Assembly (NCBI GenBank): GCA_039519185.1
Contig: CM076847.1
Span: forward strand, 51,281,708-51,345,707
DNA from: Astragalus membranaceus
Lineage: Eukaryota > Streptophyta > Magnoliopsida > Fabales > Fabaceae
Length of the DNA stretch: 64,000 nucleotides
Reading direction: 5' to 3'
The notes under the pieces were generated by a model. That model saw only the letters and a program-made list of their open reading frames with translations. It searched no databases and had not been told where the DNA came from. The position numbers and the translations under genes are program-made. This document shows, one piece after another, positions 20,983 to 33,630 of this stretch (position 1 is the first letter of the stretch; each line of letters starts with the position of its first letter).

Positions 20983-21296
20983 TTACCAATTGACTAATTG
21001 GTGGTTACCAATTGACCAATTTCTCTTTGATGATGTGTCATCATGTAATTGATAGATGGTGTAAGACATGCATACACATATTGTGTTTATAAATTAAACT
21101 CTGTACTTTTTCATATATTATATTAAAAAGAATAAAAGCCCAAATTCTTCCCTGACAATTTTTTAGTGACACAATAGACCATAATATTTTGAAATGCAGG
21201 AGAGTTAGTCACTCCGTCCATCCAAAGATAAAATAATCAATAAACGTTGTCTACGTACGTGGCACATTAACTGCCCATGTGTCACGTTAAATGACA
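20983..21296. other. Unassigned AT-rich flank
   Basis: Short direct repeats of GGTTACCAATTGAC at the left and a partial CTCCGTCCATCCAAAGATAA sequence near 21210 that recalls Stowaway-like MITE ends. Nothing complete. Confidence 0.3.
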
Positions 21297-21301
21297 ATTA
21301 T

Positions 21302-23714
21302 TGTAACATCCCCAATTTAGCTAATTTCATTTATTGAAATTAGCAAGATGTCATAATACAATTAATTGGCCAATTTAAAATAATTAGGCTTAATTAATTA
21401 TAAGTCATAGAAATTTGATTGCTTATTATACATGTGTGTGCTTGAGTACTAGTTTAATTAGGACATCATAAGTAGTACCTAAGTGATAAGTGAGTATGTT
21501 AAGCGTAGGGGGCATAATGGTCTTTGCTGGCCTTTTATTTTCAGCTGAAGTCACATTCACTCCCTCACACACTCAATTACTGAAAGTCACAAAATTCAGA
21601 AATTGGGAATTTAGAGAGAGAGAGTTTCGAGAGTTTGGGAGGGAGAAGGGAAGAAGAGGACTCCATGGATCCTTCATGCATGTAAGACCTATGACCACCA
21701 ATCTTCTCCATTTGTTCTCCTCTACACATTGATCCTAATTTCACTCAAAGTTTTCAGTTCATCTCCCACTTCCATTCTCTTCTTAATTTCGAGTTTGAGG
21801 GTGAGAGAAGAATGTGGGTTCAAGTTTTCTCCACTTGTTCATCTTGAGTTGAAAGGTGATTCTAAGGGTATGTTTCAAACACATTTCGAATCATTAGAGG
21901 GTTTGGCCACTTGGTTCTGATTTCGGTTCGATTTGGGTAGAAGAGGAGCTGTAGATGAGTTGCATTTTCGATTTTTAAGCGGTTGGACGCATTTGGAGCT
22001 GAATCAGAGCGTGTTCCGGGCGGGGTTTTAGAACGGTTGAACTTTCGAAGTCTCGGCGAATTTCGTGATTTTCATCACGATCAGTGAGTTCTATACTCTC
22101 TTAGGGATGTTTGTCATTACTGAGTTTATATGTTTCGGAGTCCATGTGTCGCGTTCTATTTCAAAATCTAATCGAGTCAAAAACTGTTTTTAACGAAATC
22201 ACTTTTAATGATAATTTATACGATTGATTGATTGGCATGATAATTGTTTGAATTGATTGATGTATTGATTGTTGTCTAGACTGGAATACTATTTGTTGTA
22301 TTAGGATATCGATCGGAATGAAAATTGGAATCGAAACCGAATGGAAAAGTACACGAAAACAGCAATTTCTGGGTTACTGATGAACACGCACGGATCGTGC
22401 TCCCCAAGTGGCACGGATCGTGCTCCCCAAGTGGCACGGATCGTGCGTCTTGTTCGCAGGTGGCCTGAATGGTTTTTAAAACATAGCATGGACCGTGAGC
22501 CTTAGGGCACGGATCGTGCGTACCATACGCATGTGTTTTTCAAAAACATTGAAAACACGCACGGGTCGTGCGCCTCCAGGGCACGGACCGTGCGTGAGCT
22601 TCTGTCACCCATTTTCAAAATGCACCTTAGTCCATTCCAAATGATTCCAAGTTCCTTCTAATCATTTCCCCAAGGTTGTACAATGATTGTAATGCAAAAA
22701 TACCATGAAATTGAATGTGTTTGAGATAAAATTCTTAAGCAATGAAAGTCATGAAAAAACCGTACATTAGCAAACGCGAGCGTAGACAAGACAAGATAAG
22801 ATAAAGGACTATAAGTCCAAACAAGTCAGGTTAAGATAATTGATTGTAAGTCTATACAAGTTATATATAAACTCTCAATCTATGTAAAAATAAGTCAAGT
22901 TACTTTTCCGAAAGGAAAGGATGAATTACTTTCTATGAAACGAAAGGTAGAATGGCATACATATAATAATATATGTATATCAAGGGTGACGACCCCAAAT
23001 TATTAGCATACTAGGGCAGGGAAGTCATGAGCCCGAACCCTAGGACCCTTCCATGTAGCCCGATTTCCAAGGTCAGCGAGATTGGGTTCACTAACGGCCG
23101 AAGAAAAAACCGAATAAGGTGTCTTGAGGTGTTGTGCTAAGCTAAAGAAAAGAATAAGACATGAATCGTAGTCACTTATTAGGGCTACGGGTTAGAAGAA
23201 AGATAAGTCCACATAGTCGCTTATTAGGACTATGAGTTCAAAGAATAAAGCATAAAGAACCGCTAGAATTAGTAAGGGGTCTCGATAGGACTCACTGAGA
23301 TAATGTTTATCTCACCCTTTATTATTGTGGTTTTTACAGAGAAATAGGGAAAAGCAAAGGCGAAGAAGCACGGTTAGCCGGTGTGATTCTTGGAGTTATT
23401 GAGGAAGCAGTTTAAGAATTACGCCTTTTTCACTTTTGTCGTCTTGTATTACCGATTGTATAACTCTTACTTGTTAAAAGTTGTAAATCGTTTCCGCTAC
23501 TTATGTTTTGGGTATTGAACACCAGGATTGTATAAGTTTTAAGTCATGGAACTTAAGTACTTTGTTAAGTTTAATGAGGTTCATGGAACCATTTGATAAT
23601 TATTTATCGAAAGTTTTTAGTTGTGTTCAATATTCAATAACAGGAAGTTACTCTGATGTATGCCAAGTGGTGCACTTTGGTATTTCTACAAGCTTGAAAT
23701 ATCGGGGTGTTACA
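21302..23714 (+). mobile_element. Solo LTR, Ty3/gypsy chromovirus type (2413 bp)
   Basis: Starts TGTAACATCCCCAATTTAGC and ends TCGGGGTGTTACA. It is flanked by ATTAT and ATTAA, a 5-bp target duplication with one mismatch. No internal element sequence adjoins either end, so recombination between two LTRs is the likely origin. The 5' end is nearly identical to that of the inner element at 57647 read on the minus strand. Contains the shared donor-like GTGAGT (22084), acceptor-like TTTTTACAG (to 23339) and the TGAGAT/ATCTCA hairpin near 23293. Confidence 0.8.
22380..22600. repeat. Cluster of CACGGATCGTGC palindromic motifs in the solo LTR
   Basis: About eight copies of a near-palindrome GCACGGATCGTGC or its variants (CACGGGTCGTGC, CACGGACCGTGC) lie within 220 bp, separated by short spacers such as TCCCCAAGTGG. 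Equivalent clusters sit in the other LTRs at 49219-49400, 55795-55970 and 62930-62965. Confidence 0.75.
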
Positions 23715-23828
23715 ATTAATCTCGTTTATAATCCCAAATTAGAGTCTTATTGAAATGTTTTGAAATTTTTAAAAAAAGGACATATTAATCCATGCACTTT
23801 TGGGAAATATCTGTCCCTGATTGTGATC

Positions 23829-24088
23829 TTCTTCAAAAGTTGTTTCTGGAAACCAGAAACCACATAACGAAACGCACACGCAAACGAAGGAAAAGGAATG
23901 TACGCAGAAAAGAAAAAAAAGTGCACGCAAAGAAGGATAAGGAACGAAGGTGAAGGCAGGCGAAGGAGAAGGTGAACCTTATTTCTCCCCCTTCTCTGTG
24001 TGTGCTTCTTTCCTTCTCTGCATGCAGTCCTTTTCCTTCTTCTGAGTGTGCGTATTGTTTTCTGGTTTCTAAAAACCACTTTTGAGTA
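23829..24088. mobile_element. Possible foldback MITE
   Basis: The left arm TTCAAAAGTTGTTTCTGG and right arm (complement CTCAAAAGTGGTTTTTAG) are inverted repeats that also share GAAACCAGAAA. The interior is a purine-rich half followed by a pyrimidine-rich half. No clear target duplication was found. Confidence 0.4.
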
Positions 24089-24097
24089 TGATAACTA

Positions 24098-24830
24098 TAA
24101 CATCCCCAATTTAACTAATTTCATTTAGTGAAATTAGCTAGAGGTCATTGATAATTAACTAGCTATTCTTAATAAATTAGAGTAATTAATCAATTATGAG
24201 ATAGTTTATGATTGAGTCAATGAGTTATTGATTTAATGCTAATTAGGAATTGAATTGAGTGAAAATTAGAACAAAGGGTATTTTGGTCTTTTCCATGCCA
24301 ATTAAACTTTCAGCTCATGGTCACATTGCTTAACCAATTGAGTAATTTAGTTAATTTGATTACTAAGGAAACAAGAATGTGTGTGATTGTTTGATCACTT
24401 GATGTTGAGAAATAGATTTAAGTGAGAAAGAGATATATAGGGGTAGTTAGGTCATTTTCGTCTCATTTAAACCTCAGCCCTCTAAGTCATAAACAACAAC
24501 ACTCACACTGAAACATTGATTCAGAAATTACAAAAGGGAAAATGAGAGTAGGGAGGGAGGAGAGGGTCGCGAAGAGGGAAGGAAGGAAGAAGAGGGGAGA
24601 GCTCTCAAATCCTTGGTTGCATGTAGGTAATTTCTGAACCATTCTCTTCCATTTTTCGTGCTCTTTTCATAGACACTAATTTCAGTAGCTCATTCTCCTC
24701 CTTTCTCATCCTACCATTATCAAGCTTCAAAGCTCAACTTGGACAACAATGGAGTTTTAAGCCTTGACAAGCTTTGCATTCCCTAGTTAGGAGTTGAATG
24801 GTGACTTGGTGACTCAGAGGAAGTTAGAAG
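24098..24830 (+). mobile_element. Gypsy LTR fragment, 5' part
   Basis: Begins ATAACATCCCCAATTTAACT, matching the LTR start at 21302, and keeps the terminal stem (CTAATTTCA / TGAAATTAG). It stops near 24830, where sequence of opposite orientation begins. The LTR 3' half is missing. Confidence 0.55.
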
Positions 24831-24839
24831 AAGATGTAA

Positions 24840-25605
24840 GCTAGTAAATCGAACGAAACGAAGAACCAAAACATATATTCAGTAACATGTAAGGTTGACA
24901 CAATTAAAATGAAAACCCTAAGCGAGTATAGAACTCACCTTTCGTGATGATAATAACGAACAACACTAAATCAAGGCTCGCGAAAGCCGAAATCCCACGA
25001 ACGGTCCCCGAAATGTTCTCTTCTTTGAACTTGAACTACCCAAATGCTTAGAACTCAAACTCTTGCAACCAACCCTCACATGCAAGCCCATTATCAGCTT
25101 GTCCTTATGTAGTTTCAAGAACCACTTTGAAGATCAAAAAGAAAAACTGTTTCTGCACAGATTTTTGCAGCAACGTTCTCGAAGCTCCTAACCCTTTGAT
25201 GACCACGAAAATGAAGTCCATTCCTTCCACTCTTGCTCCAATCTACCAGCTTCTAGGTTGTTCTAGCGTTTCCTTAACCCACAACTTCCAATTTAGCCTA
25301 AATCTAAGACATGCAAGGCAATTTCGAAGGCTCGAAGGAAATGGGATTGAGCTCTATTTGTAGTTGGCCTGCTTCTGTTTTTGACTGAAAACAGGTGTAA
25401 AGAAGGTGATATACATGAAGGTTATAGCATGGAGAATGAGTGAAGAGCAATGTGTTGGTCAACTCAAGCTTTCTCTTCCTTTCATCTCCTCTCGACCCAC
25501 TCTCTATTCTCTCCTTTCCTCTTTCTTTTCTTACTTGAATTCTGAATGTGTTTTTCCTTGGTGTGAGTGTGTTGTTTCCCTTTTATAGGAGAGCTTTAAT
25601 GAATG
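24840..25605 (-). mobile_element. Gypsy LTR fragment in inverted orientation
   Basis: On the minus strand it contains GGTGAGTTCTATACTCGCTTAGGG (24930-24960 region), the conserved donor-like block of the LTR family, preceded by ATCATCACGAAA. Together with 24098-24830 it forms a head-to-head pair of LTR pieces. Its outer end joins copy B of the segmental duplication. Confidence 0.45.
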
Positions 25606-25868
25606 GCAATATGGGTGCTGCCTGCTTTGGCCTAGGCGCCCTGCCAGGCGCCCTCATGGGCGCTTTGTGCTTTAACATTGGCGCCCTGCCAGGCGCCCTC
25701 ATGGGCGCTTCTTGCTTCCAACCTTGGTGCCCTCATGGGCGCCCTCCTTGCCAAGCGCCCTCTTGGGTGCTGGCTTGTGTGGACGTGTGCATGGCACTTT
25801 GCTTTATTTTAAGCCTTTGAGATACCTTGTATGTTGGAATCTTTAACCCTGTTGTGTTGTTTTTCTCT

Positions 25869-26293
25869 TTATGTAGGGCTGACCGAGGAGAGGGGTCGAC
25901 TTATCTCGGATAAAAACCGGGCTTCAGGTGGATCTGCATGGAGCGCTGGAATCTGCCCGCTGGGCCAAAGAGACTGCTCTCCACTATCAGAAGGACCGGG
26001 AGGAGGCCTATGCTGGGAGGGATGAGTACAAGAAGAGGGTGGAGGAGCTCCAATCTGAATTGGATAGTATGAAGAAACTGAAGGATGAGGCTGAGACAAA
26101 GGTGCAGATGGTGGCCGCGCAGGCTGTAGACTTCTCCTATGCCGCCTATGATAAGGCGATTAGCCTTGCTCAGAGTTTGTATCCGAAAGCCATTCTAGAG
26201 TCGGGCATCTTTCAATTTGATCATGATGTTCGGGACGGGAGGATCGTCAAATTCCACTCCAACGAGGTTGACTTCGATGTCGTTGCCCCCTGA
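25869..26293 (+). pseudogene. Antisense ORF exon 3, copy B (truncated)
   Basis: Only the coiled-coil last exon remains, from the TATGTAG acceptor to DFDVVAP (stop 26291-26293). Upstream exons, including the PF04195-like motif, are absent because the duplication ends at 25611. The extra G that shifts the exon in copy A is present here too. The preceding GGCGCC repeat array is shorter than in A. Confidence 0.6.
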
Positions 26294-27467
26294 TTATTTC
26301 TTTCTGTCTAGTTGCTTTGATTGTGTAAATTTTTCTTTGACTTGTCCAGTTTCGTTATGTGTCTTGCTTAATGGAGTCTTGCTGTCTCCGGGGCGATTTT
26401 TGTATTACGTTTCACCCCAACAGGGTTGACCTCAATGTCATTGTCCGCTGATATTTATGTTACCCTTTGAAATGTCTATGTTTCTTCTTTGCCTAGCTTG
26501 TTTCTTATGTTTATAATTGGCACGTGTTGGATGGCCTTGGGCTCACGTTCTTGCCTTGCGCACCTGAATATACAATTTCATATCGCTTCGTGGTAAGGGG
26601 CGGTGTTTTTGAAGTTGGCGCCTTCGTGGGGGCCTTGTGCCATGCATCCTGATGTTGGCACCCTCCTGGGCGTCTTATGGCAAGGTGCAAAGTTCTGATG
26701 TTGGCGCCCTCTTAGGCGCCTTCCTGGACTCAGGCGCAAGTCATTGTCTTGCACATCTGTATGTATGATTTCATACCTCCTCGCGCCAGGTTTATTCTGG
26801 AGGCAGTTTGTCAGAGGGGTCGGAATCTAACTTTCCCATCAAAGGTTGCGATATGTCGCTTCGTGCCCCGTGGCAAAGTTAACTCCAGGGGCAGTTTATC
26901 AGAACTCGGTCTGAATTTAACTCGCCCATCAGAGGTTGCGACACATTTAAAGTCGCTTCGCACCTCGTGGGACTCTGGGGGCAGTTTATCAGAATCGATC
27001 TGAATTTAACTCGCCCATCAGAGGTTGCGACACGTTTAAAGTTGCTTCGCACCTCGTGGGACTCTGGGGGCAGTTTATCAGAATCGATCTGAATTTAACT
27101 CGCCCATCAGAGGTTGCGACACGTTTAAAGTCGCTTTGTGCCTCGGTTCGTAGGGAAGTGCAATCGATCGCAGCGTCGATCTCATGCCCCCTTTTTACAG
27201 TCAGGCTTTTCCATAGTTGCCTGGTCCCTCGTCGCTAGTGTTAGGACCTGACTTTCTATTCTGCAAGTAATAGTAAATATTGCTCAAATGATATTTTTGA
27301 GTCATAAACAGTAAAATTTCATTCATTCTTTCATGCGTGTTATCAGTCCACGCTACTACATTGTTTTGACACGAAAGCAAAGCTCATACAGCGTTCTAGG
27401 TATTAGGATCGACACTCAGATGGTGGCAGGCTACCTCGGGTGGTCTCCCTGGCCCATCCGCTGTAGA
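26294..27467. repeat. Spacer with ~88 bp tandem repeats, copy B
   Basis: Equivalent of 9025-10204. Tandem units of about 88-91 bp with the GTTTATCAGAA and GTTGCGACACGTTTAAAG anchors lie at about 26810-27140; TTGGCGCC repeats lie at about 26617-26730. No gene. Confidence 0.65.
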
Positions 27468-29913
27468 TCAGGGAAACAGGTCCTCATTCTCCCTTGGGTG
27501 GATGGTGACTTTCTTTTTAACCTCCTCAAGGAGGTCAGAACACTCTTCATCTGGCTTGAACCTCTTTAAATGCTTTTTTGGCTCGTTAGTGAGGGTGGAA
27601 TCTTCTTCCTCCTCCTCACTATCTGAATCACCTCTGGCATCCCAATCTGCCAAATTTACCACAGCTTCTATCCCGAATCCACTGTCTGAGACTCTCACTC
27701 CAGCAGTCTCTCTTTCATCCTTCATGCTCATATAAAAACACTTGCGTGCCACACCCAGGTCCGCCTGGAGGGTTTCCACCTTATTTTCTAGGCTGTAGAA
27801 CTTCATTTTAAGGTGAACCGTTGATGTTACTGCCTCCAGCTTGCCCAGTGTGGGTCTCCTAATGAAGCATTGGTAGACCGACTTGCATGGGAGGACTAGG
27901 AAGGCTGACTTGACAGTTATGATAAAAGGTGGTTCACCATCGGGGTCTCCATAAGTGACCATCAACTCCAAGTGGCCCAGTGGGGGATATGTTCAACACT
28001 TAGTCTCCGAAAATGATGTCCACTGCGCTTCCCTGGTCGACCAGGATTCTTCTTACCTCAATGTTTGCCATGGTGGCAGTGATGAGCAATGGGTCGTGTT
28101 TATTCGGTTTTCCATCAAGCAGATCCTTATCGTCAAAGGATAAGGGCGGTCTCGTTGACCCCTTCATAGGGGCTGAGGTTGATGCCACACTCAAGATTTC
28201 CTTCCACTTCCTTTTCATCGACTTGTTTGATCCCCAATTATCAAGGGGGTTGCTTCCGTGAATCACCATGGCCACTGGCCTTCCCTGGGATTTACGGGTG
28301 TCTTCTTTCTCGGAAGATTCGCTGTCATCGTCTTTGACCCCTTCACCGATGGGGCATTCCCCTTCCTAGGGGATCTAGATCTTCTCCTGGGGGATCGGGT
28401 TCTTTTGCGCGAGCTATTTGGTTCTTCCTCCTTTTTCACGTAGTGCAGTAGTTTCCCTTTCTGAATCATTTCCTCAATATCGTCCTTGAGAGCACGACAG
28501 CCATTGGTATCGTGGCCTCTACTTCGATGATAGCGGCACCATTTCTTTGAGGGGTTCTGGCCATCTTTCAGTTACAAAGGCTCTGGTCTCTTGATGTTTT
28601 TGAACTCAGTGTTAGCGCATTCGGCCAAGATCTTGGCTCGAGACCTGATGAGGGGGGTAAGCTCCGTGAATTTGTGGGGGCGCGCCTGCGATGCCTGCCT
28701 CCTGTTACCTTACGCTGGCGGACTTCCTGGGCGTCTTCCCTGTCGCCCCCGACCTTGGCTGCCTCGCGGTAAGCCATATTGTGCTCCTCGTAATCCATGT
28801 ACTTCTGAGACCTTAGAAGGAACTCGCCCAAGTTCCTTGGTTTGTTGATACCTACATCCATCTGGAAAAGACTTCCCTTTCTTAATCCGTCTTTCATCCA
28901 AAATAACCTCTGCCTATCTTCCAAATTTCGAACACACGAGGCCTCCTTGTTGAAACGCTCAATGTGTTCTCTTAGTGTCTCATCGACATGCTGTCTGACG
29001 GCCCTTAGCATTTCTTCAGATTTGGGTTTCAACCGGGAGGCGGTGAAACGAGCTGTGAACATTCTCGCCAGCTGCCTCCATGAGGAGATAGAGTTCGGTT
29101 TTAACTCTTGAAACCAGTCTAGTGCGGAATTTTCGAGAGTGAGGGGGAAAATTTTGCAGTGAACAGGCTCCCTGGCGCCTCTATAGCCCATCATCAGGGA
29201 GAAGTGTGCCAGATGGCGGTCTGGATCTCCGGTTCCATCATACATCTTGAGGGCTGGCAGCTTCTCCAAGGCCCTTGGGATTTGGCATTCATCCACCCTT
29301 CGAGTGAAGGGTCCTTCATCGGAAAACCTCATCGAGTTGCGAGGGGAGGTATCCTCATAGTCAGTTTCTCGATACCTCCGTTGGTCGGGGGATCTCCTCG
29401 AAGGTGATCCTCGGTGATGCCTCTGGTGGCTATTGACCCTGTCCCTTGGCCTCTCACGAGAATTAGGAGATGCTCGTGAGGAGGTCCGGGAATGGGAGTC
29501 GCGATGCTTATAGGTATCATCTGGAGGGGATGGAGGGGTCCTCGGAGGTGAGGCTGATCCTCCATGCCCGCGTCGCTGAGGGGGAGAGTGATGTACATGC
29601 CTCCGCCTTGGGGAAAACGATGGACGGGATGCCTTCGAGGGGGAGACTGATGCACGTGTCTTCCCCAACTGGGTGGAGGCTGCACAGGTAGGGAAGCCAC
29701 ACGCCTTTCAACCTCTCTTAGGAGAGCTTCCTGCTGCAGCATAGCTTAAATGCGATCGGCCAGGAGATCTAGAAGCTGACTCACATTCGAGGGTTGGGCA
29801 GGCTGACTGGTGCCCTCGTCAGATAGGCTGGCGACGTTGCCCTCAGGAGTACCCTCTGGTCGGGCTGCGGGTATGGCAACGCTTTGGATCCGGGGTCTGC
29901 CTCTAGGTTCCAT
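27468..29913 (-). pseudogene. gag-protease of Tat-type gypsy element, copy B
   Basis: Reads from ATG 29913 (MEPRGRPRIQSVAIP) to the stop at 27468. The gag core is better kept than in A: an uninterrupted frame from about 29668 covers the SR/PR-rich region and the gag domain through KVTGG, then shifts frame near 28690 where A has an extra base pair. The protease is damaged by deletions near 27985-28005 and lacks part of the region after VDQGSAVDIIF. The in-frame TAA near 29744 is shared with A. No RT, RNase H or integrase. Confidence 0.75.
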
Positions 29914-29981
29914 GGAGTAGCAAGAGAAAAGTTCGAGTAGTGATGATGTGAAAGATAGATAACTCCCACTGTGGTCGCCAA

Positions 29982-30362
29982 TGTTCCGTACCTAGCAGTA
30001 TTTTGGTCGGCTGCTGTTGCTAGGTCTCTCACTGCCCTGGCAGGAGGTCAGTGAGCGCCCGCGGGGGGGGGGGGGGGGGGGGGGTACCTGCAAAGCCACT
30101 CCGACGCTCAAGTCAGTATGAGAATAAGCTAGTGAATTTGCAAGGGAAGAGTGTGTACCTCGTAAATGGCTATGCGAGTCGGTATTTATAGGAAATCGAG
30201 TCCGTTGTGGGTCGTCGGATCAGCGGAATTGATCTTAACCGTCCAAGCGTGATTGGGCTTGTATGTTGTGGATATGGGCCAAAGTGATTGGGCCAATCCA
30301 TATCCATTGCTAAATGCACCCCCTGGTTTTGCTAAATGGACCTCTTGGTCCAGTCCAGAACA
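29982..30362 (-). mobile_element. 5' LTR of Tat-type element B (381 bp)
   Basis: TGTTCCGTACC to CCAGAACA, the counterpart of 12789-13152. It is longer mainly through a G homopolymer. The minus-strand TATA box is at 30181-30190. It is followed by the same SINE-like target sequence GTTGGCGTGATATAAG. Confidence 0.65.
30063..30084. repeat. Poly-G run (22 G)
   Basis: Uninterrupted G run inside the LTR of copy B; copy A has seven G at the same place. Either a true expansion or a sequencing or assembly artefact. Confidence 0.9.
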
Positions 30363-30540
30363 GTTGGCGTGATATAAGATACCAAATGAGTGCAAGAACG
30401 AGGTCCTCGGTTCAAACCCCGGAAACTAACATTTATATTTTTTACCCATTTGTATATTTTTAGTGTTTTAGAGACTCGAGATATGGAGTAATTGTCCCAA
30501 GACCCTTTTATTCCATATGCAATTATCTTAACACAGTTAT

Positions 30541-32721
30541 CACTACAACAGAACTGCAGAAAAAGGGCGCACCCTTTAGAGGAGCTTTTTAAAAAGCGCC
30601 CCTGATGCTCAGGCTTTAGAGGCGCTTTCTAAAAGCGCTCCTGATGCCCAGTTTCTCTCTTTTACCCTACCTCCCTCTCATTTGCGAAAAGTCAGACAGT
30701 ACCGCCTCCCTCACACAGTACCGCCTCCCTCTCATTTGCGAACGAAGAAGCTTCCCTCCCTCCTCCGTGAACGAAGCAGCTTCTCCCTCCTTCCTTCCTT
30801 CGTGAGTGACAGCGCCTTCCCTCCTACCTCCTCCATGAATGAAGCAGTTTCTCCCTCCTATCTTCCATCGTGAGCGACGGCGGTGCTTCTCCCTCCTCCA
30901 TGAACGGCGCTGCTTCGTCCTCCCTCCTCCGTGAACGACGCCTTCACTCTGAGACTTATGAGTTTTCCTCACTTTAATCTTTAGATTTTCGAATTTTTTT
31001 TATTCACGTTGGTTACAGTTTCGTGTTGATTTTACGAGGTTACATGTATTGGTTTTCTGTGCAAAGGCGTATTTGATGAGTGCGAAAAACCCTTTTCGTG
31101 AAAATTTGATGTTTGTGTTGATTGTTTGGGAATTCATGTTATAATTGTTAATGATTGATGCATTTGTTGATTTAATTGTTTGTGACTGGAAATACGAGTG
31201 GTATGATGAGGCATTGGACTGGATTTAGTGTTAGGGACAAATTAATTGGAACCTAAAAGGGTGAGGAAAAAGAATAGAATAGGAAATAGAGCTTGGGAAA
31301 ATAGGGAGAGGAATTGAAAAACTTTTAAAAGAGGAAGTTTGTTTGTTTTTTTGGATATGAATTGAAAAACTTTTAAAAATTGTACTTTGTCTGTTTTTCA
31401 CCTATAACATATTTAAGTTCTCTTATCAGGTGAGATATCTTCCCACAGTGATGATAGTGCACAGTGGTCATGAGAGTCATGATAGCGCACAAAAAAAGTT
31501 CACTCGTCGTGGAATGACAATTAAGAAGAATATCATCAATCGGGGGAACAAAGGGCTTCCTAAACTTACAGTAAGATACTTACTAATTAACTAACTTTCT
31601 TACATACTTTTAACTGTTTGTTATCTAATTTACACAATTAATAATGCAGGCATATGGAATTCTAAAAACCAACCGATTGGTGACAATGGTAGAGAGTTGC
31701 AAAGCTTCATTGGTGCTAGAGCAAGGCAGGATACACCAATTACAATCAAAAGTTGGAATAATAAAAAAGATTGCTCTTTCGAGAAATCTAAAGAGGAGCT
31801 ATGGCCTTTGATACAGGTATGGGTCTTATTTTGACCATACAGTTATTTTATAATTAAATATGTAAGCATATTTATAATCATTTTGTTGAATGTAAGCAGA
31901 ATTACTTTGATGTGGATGACTCTCGAAAAGACTATTGTCTAACGAAAGCTGGAAAGGCGCACAGAAGATTCAGATCAACTCTAACAAAGTGGGTGAAAGA
32001 TAAAGAGGGGAACATCAGAAACCGTCCTCCACCACGGTTCGAATGACATCTTTGGTTAGCTGGTTTTTGGTTCCTCACATTGTATGTCGATCATGTCATG
32101 TTTGCTGTCTATGTTGGCATTTAGAATTTGGTTAATGATTTATGTAATTTTTGTATGTATATTAGATGGGTATATATAAGTTTGTTAGTTGGAATTTAAT
32201 TTGCAATTGGTTAGTTGACTTGAAATTTGGTTGTTGAGTTGATATTGGTTGTTGTTGGTTCGTTTCTGTTTCTGATTTATGCAGGTGATGATATTGGTTG
32301 ATGCAAAATATTGGATATACCAGAAACAATTTTTTTTTTTCAAAAAAACATAGAATCAGGGACGCTTGCAGTAGAAAGCGCCCCTGTTGGTCTTAACGCA
32401 CTTGACAATCAGGGGCGCTTGCAGTTAGAAGCGCCCCTGTTGGCCTGACCAACAGGGGCGCTTTTTACTGCAAGCGCCCCTGATTGTCAAACGCGCTAAG
32501 GCCAACAAGGGCGTTTTTTACTGCAAGTGCCCCTGATTGTCAAACGCGCTAAGACCAATAGGGGCGCTTTTTACTGCGAGCGCCCCTGTTGCCTAATAAT
32601 TATTGGCGCTTGTTGGGCGCTCCTGTAGAAGGTTTGGCAACAGGAGCGCCAGATTTATGGGCGCCCGAAAGCGCCCCTAATGGATTAAAAAAAGCGCTCC
32701 TGAAGGCTTTTTTTTGTAGTG
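30541..32721 (+). mobile_element. CACTA (En/Spm) element, copy B
   Basis: CACTACAACA at the left, TTTTTTTTGTAGTG at the right, same TAT target duplication (30538-30540, 32722-32724) as copy A. Length 2181 bp; the left subterminal GGGGCGCTT array is shorter than in A. The right terminus has lost the GTT of TGTTGTAGTG. Confidence 0.85.
31430..32045 (+). pseudogene. Transposase_24 (TnpA-like) remnant in CACTA copy B
   Basis: Counterpart of 14325-14936, with the same exon pattern and motifs (NQPIGDNGRE, HRRFRSTLTKWVKDKEGN, PPPRFE*). Here FEKSKEELWPLIQ is readable where copy A has a deletion. Still broken by a TGA near 31468. Confidence 0.5.
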
Positions 32722-33563
32722 TATATAGATATTTGCAAATAATTAATGTAGTAATAAAGGGTATTTTGGTACCTATCTTACACAATTTATTGAAATCTTA
32801 GTTGATTTGTAGATTCCCAAAAGTGCTAAAGTTTAAGAACGAATCAAGTAATTATTTATTCAATCTTGGCTTAAATATTTTTCGTACCTTCAAAACTTTT
32901 TCTTTTAAAAAAGTCCCAACAAAATAACTTTTGTTTAAAAATACCCTTTTGTTAAGTATTCTGCCAGCCATTTGCTGACGTGGCTAAAAGAGCTCCATGT
33001 TGACATGTTTGACTTTTTAAAAAGTCCCTGCAAAAAATTGTTAAAACATATTTAAAAATATCGTTAAAACATATTTTTAAAAATTCCCTTATGTTATTTT
33101 CTTTTATTTTGAAAAACATATTTGACCTTTTTGTTAAAAATACTCTTATGTTATTTTCTTTTATTTTAAATTGTTAAAACATATTTAAAAATATCGTTAA
33201 AAAATCGTTATATTTGCAGGTACGAACAACTTATTTAAAAAATTTTGTAGAGACTTAATTAAAATAATTTAATGCTAGTTTATAAAGAACTCAATCTCCA
33301 AGTTTTGAATTGTTTTTTTTTCGACAAAAAGTTTTGAATTGTTGATATACAAAAAATTTTCGTTTTTGTAAATGTGGCTTTTTCCAAGATTGCTACTAAT
33401 TTAATTGTGGTGATTTGGTGGGCGTAACTGGAAGATATTGGTAGGATGTATGGACTAGAGTAAATTACAGATTTATTGCCAGTATCCCGCCGACACTATT
33501 GTTGCTTTCTAACAATCATCAAAAGGAAAAGATGCATGTGCATTTGTTCATTATTATATTTTT

Positions 33564-33630
<67 letters not shown>

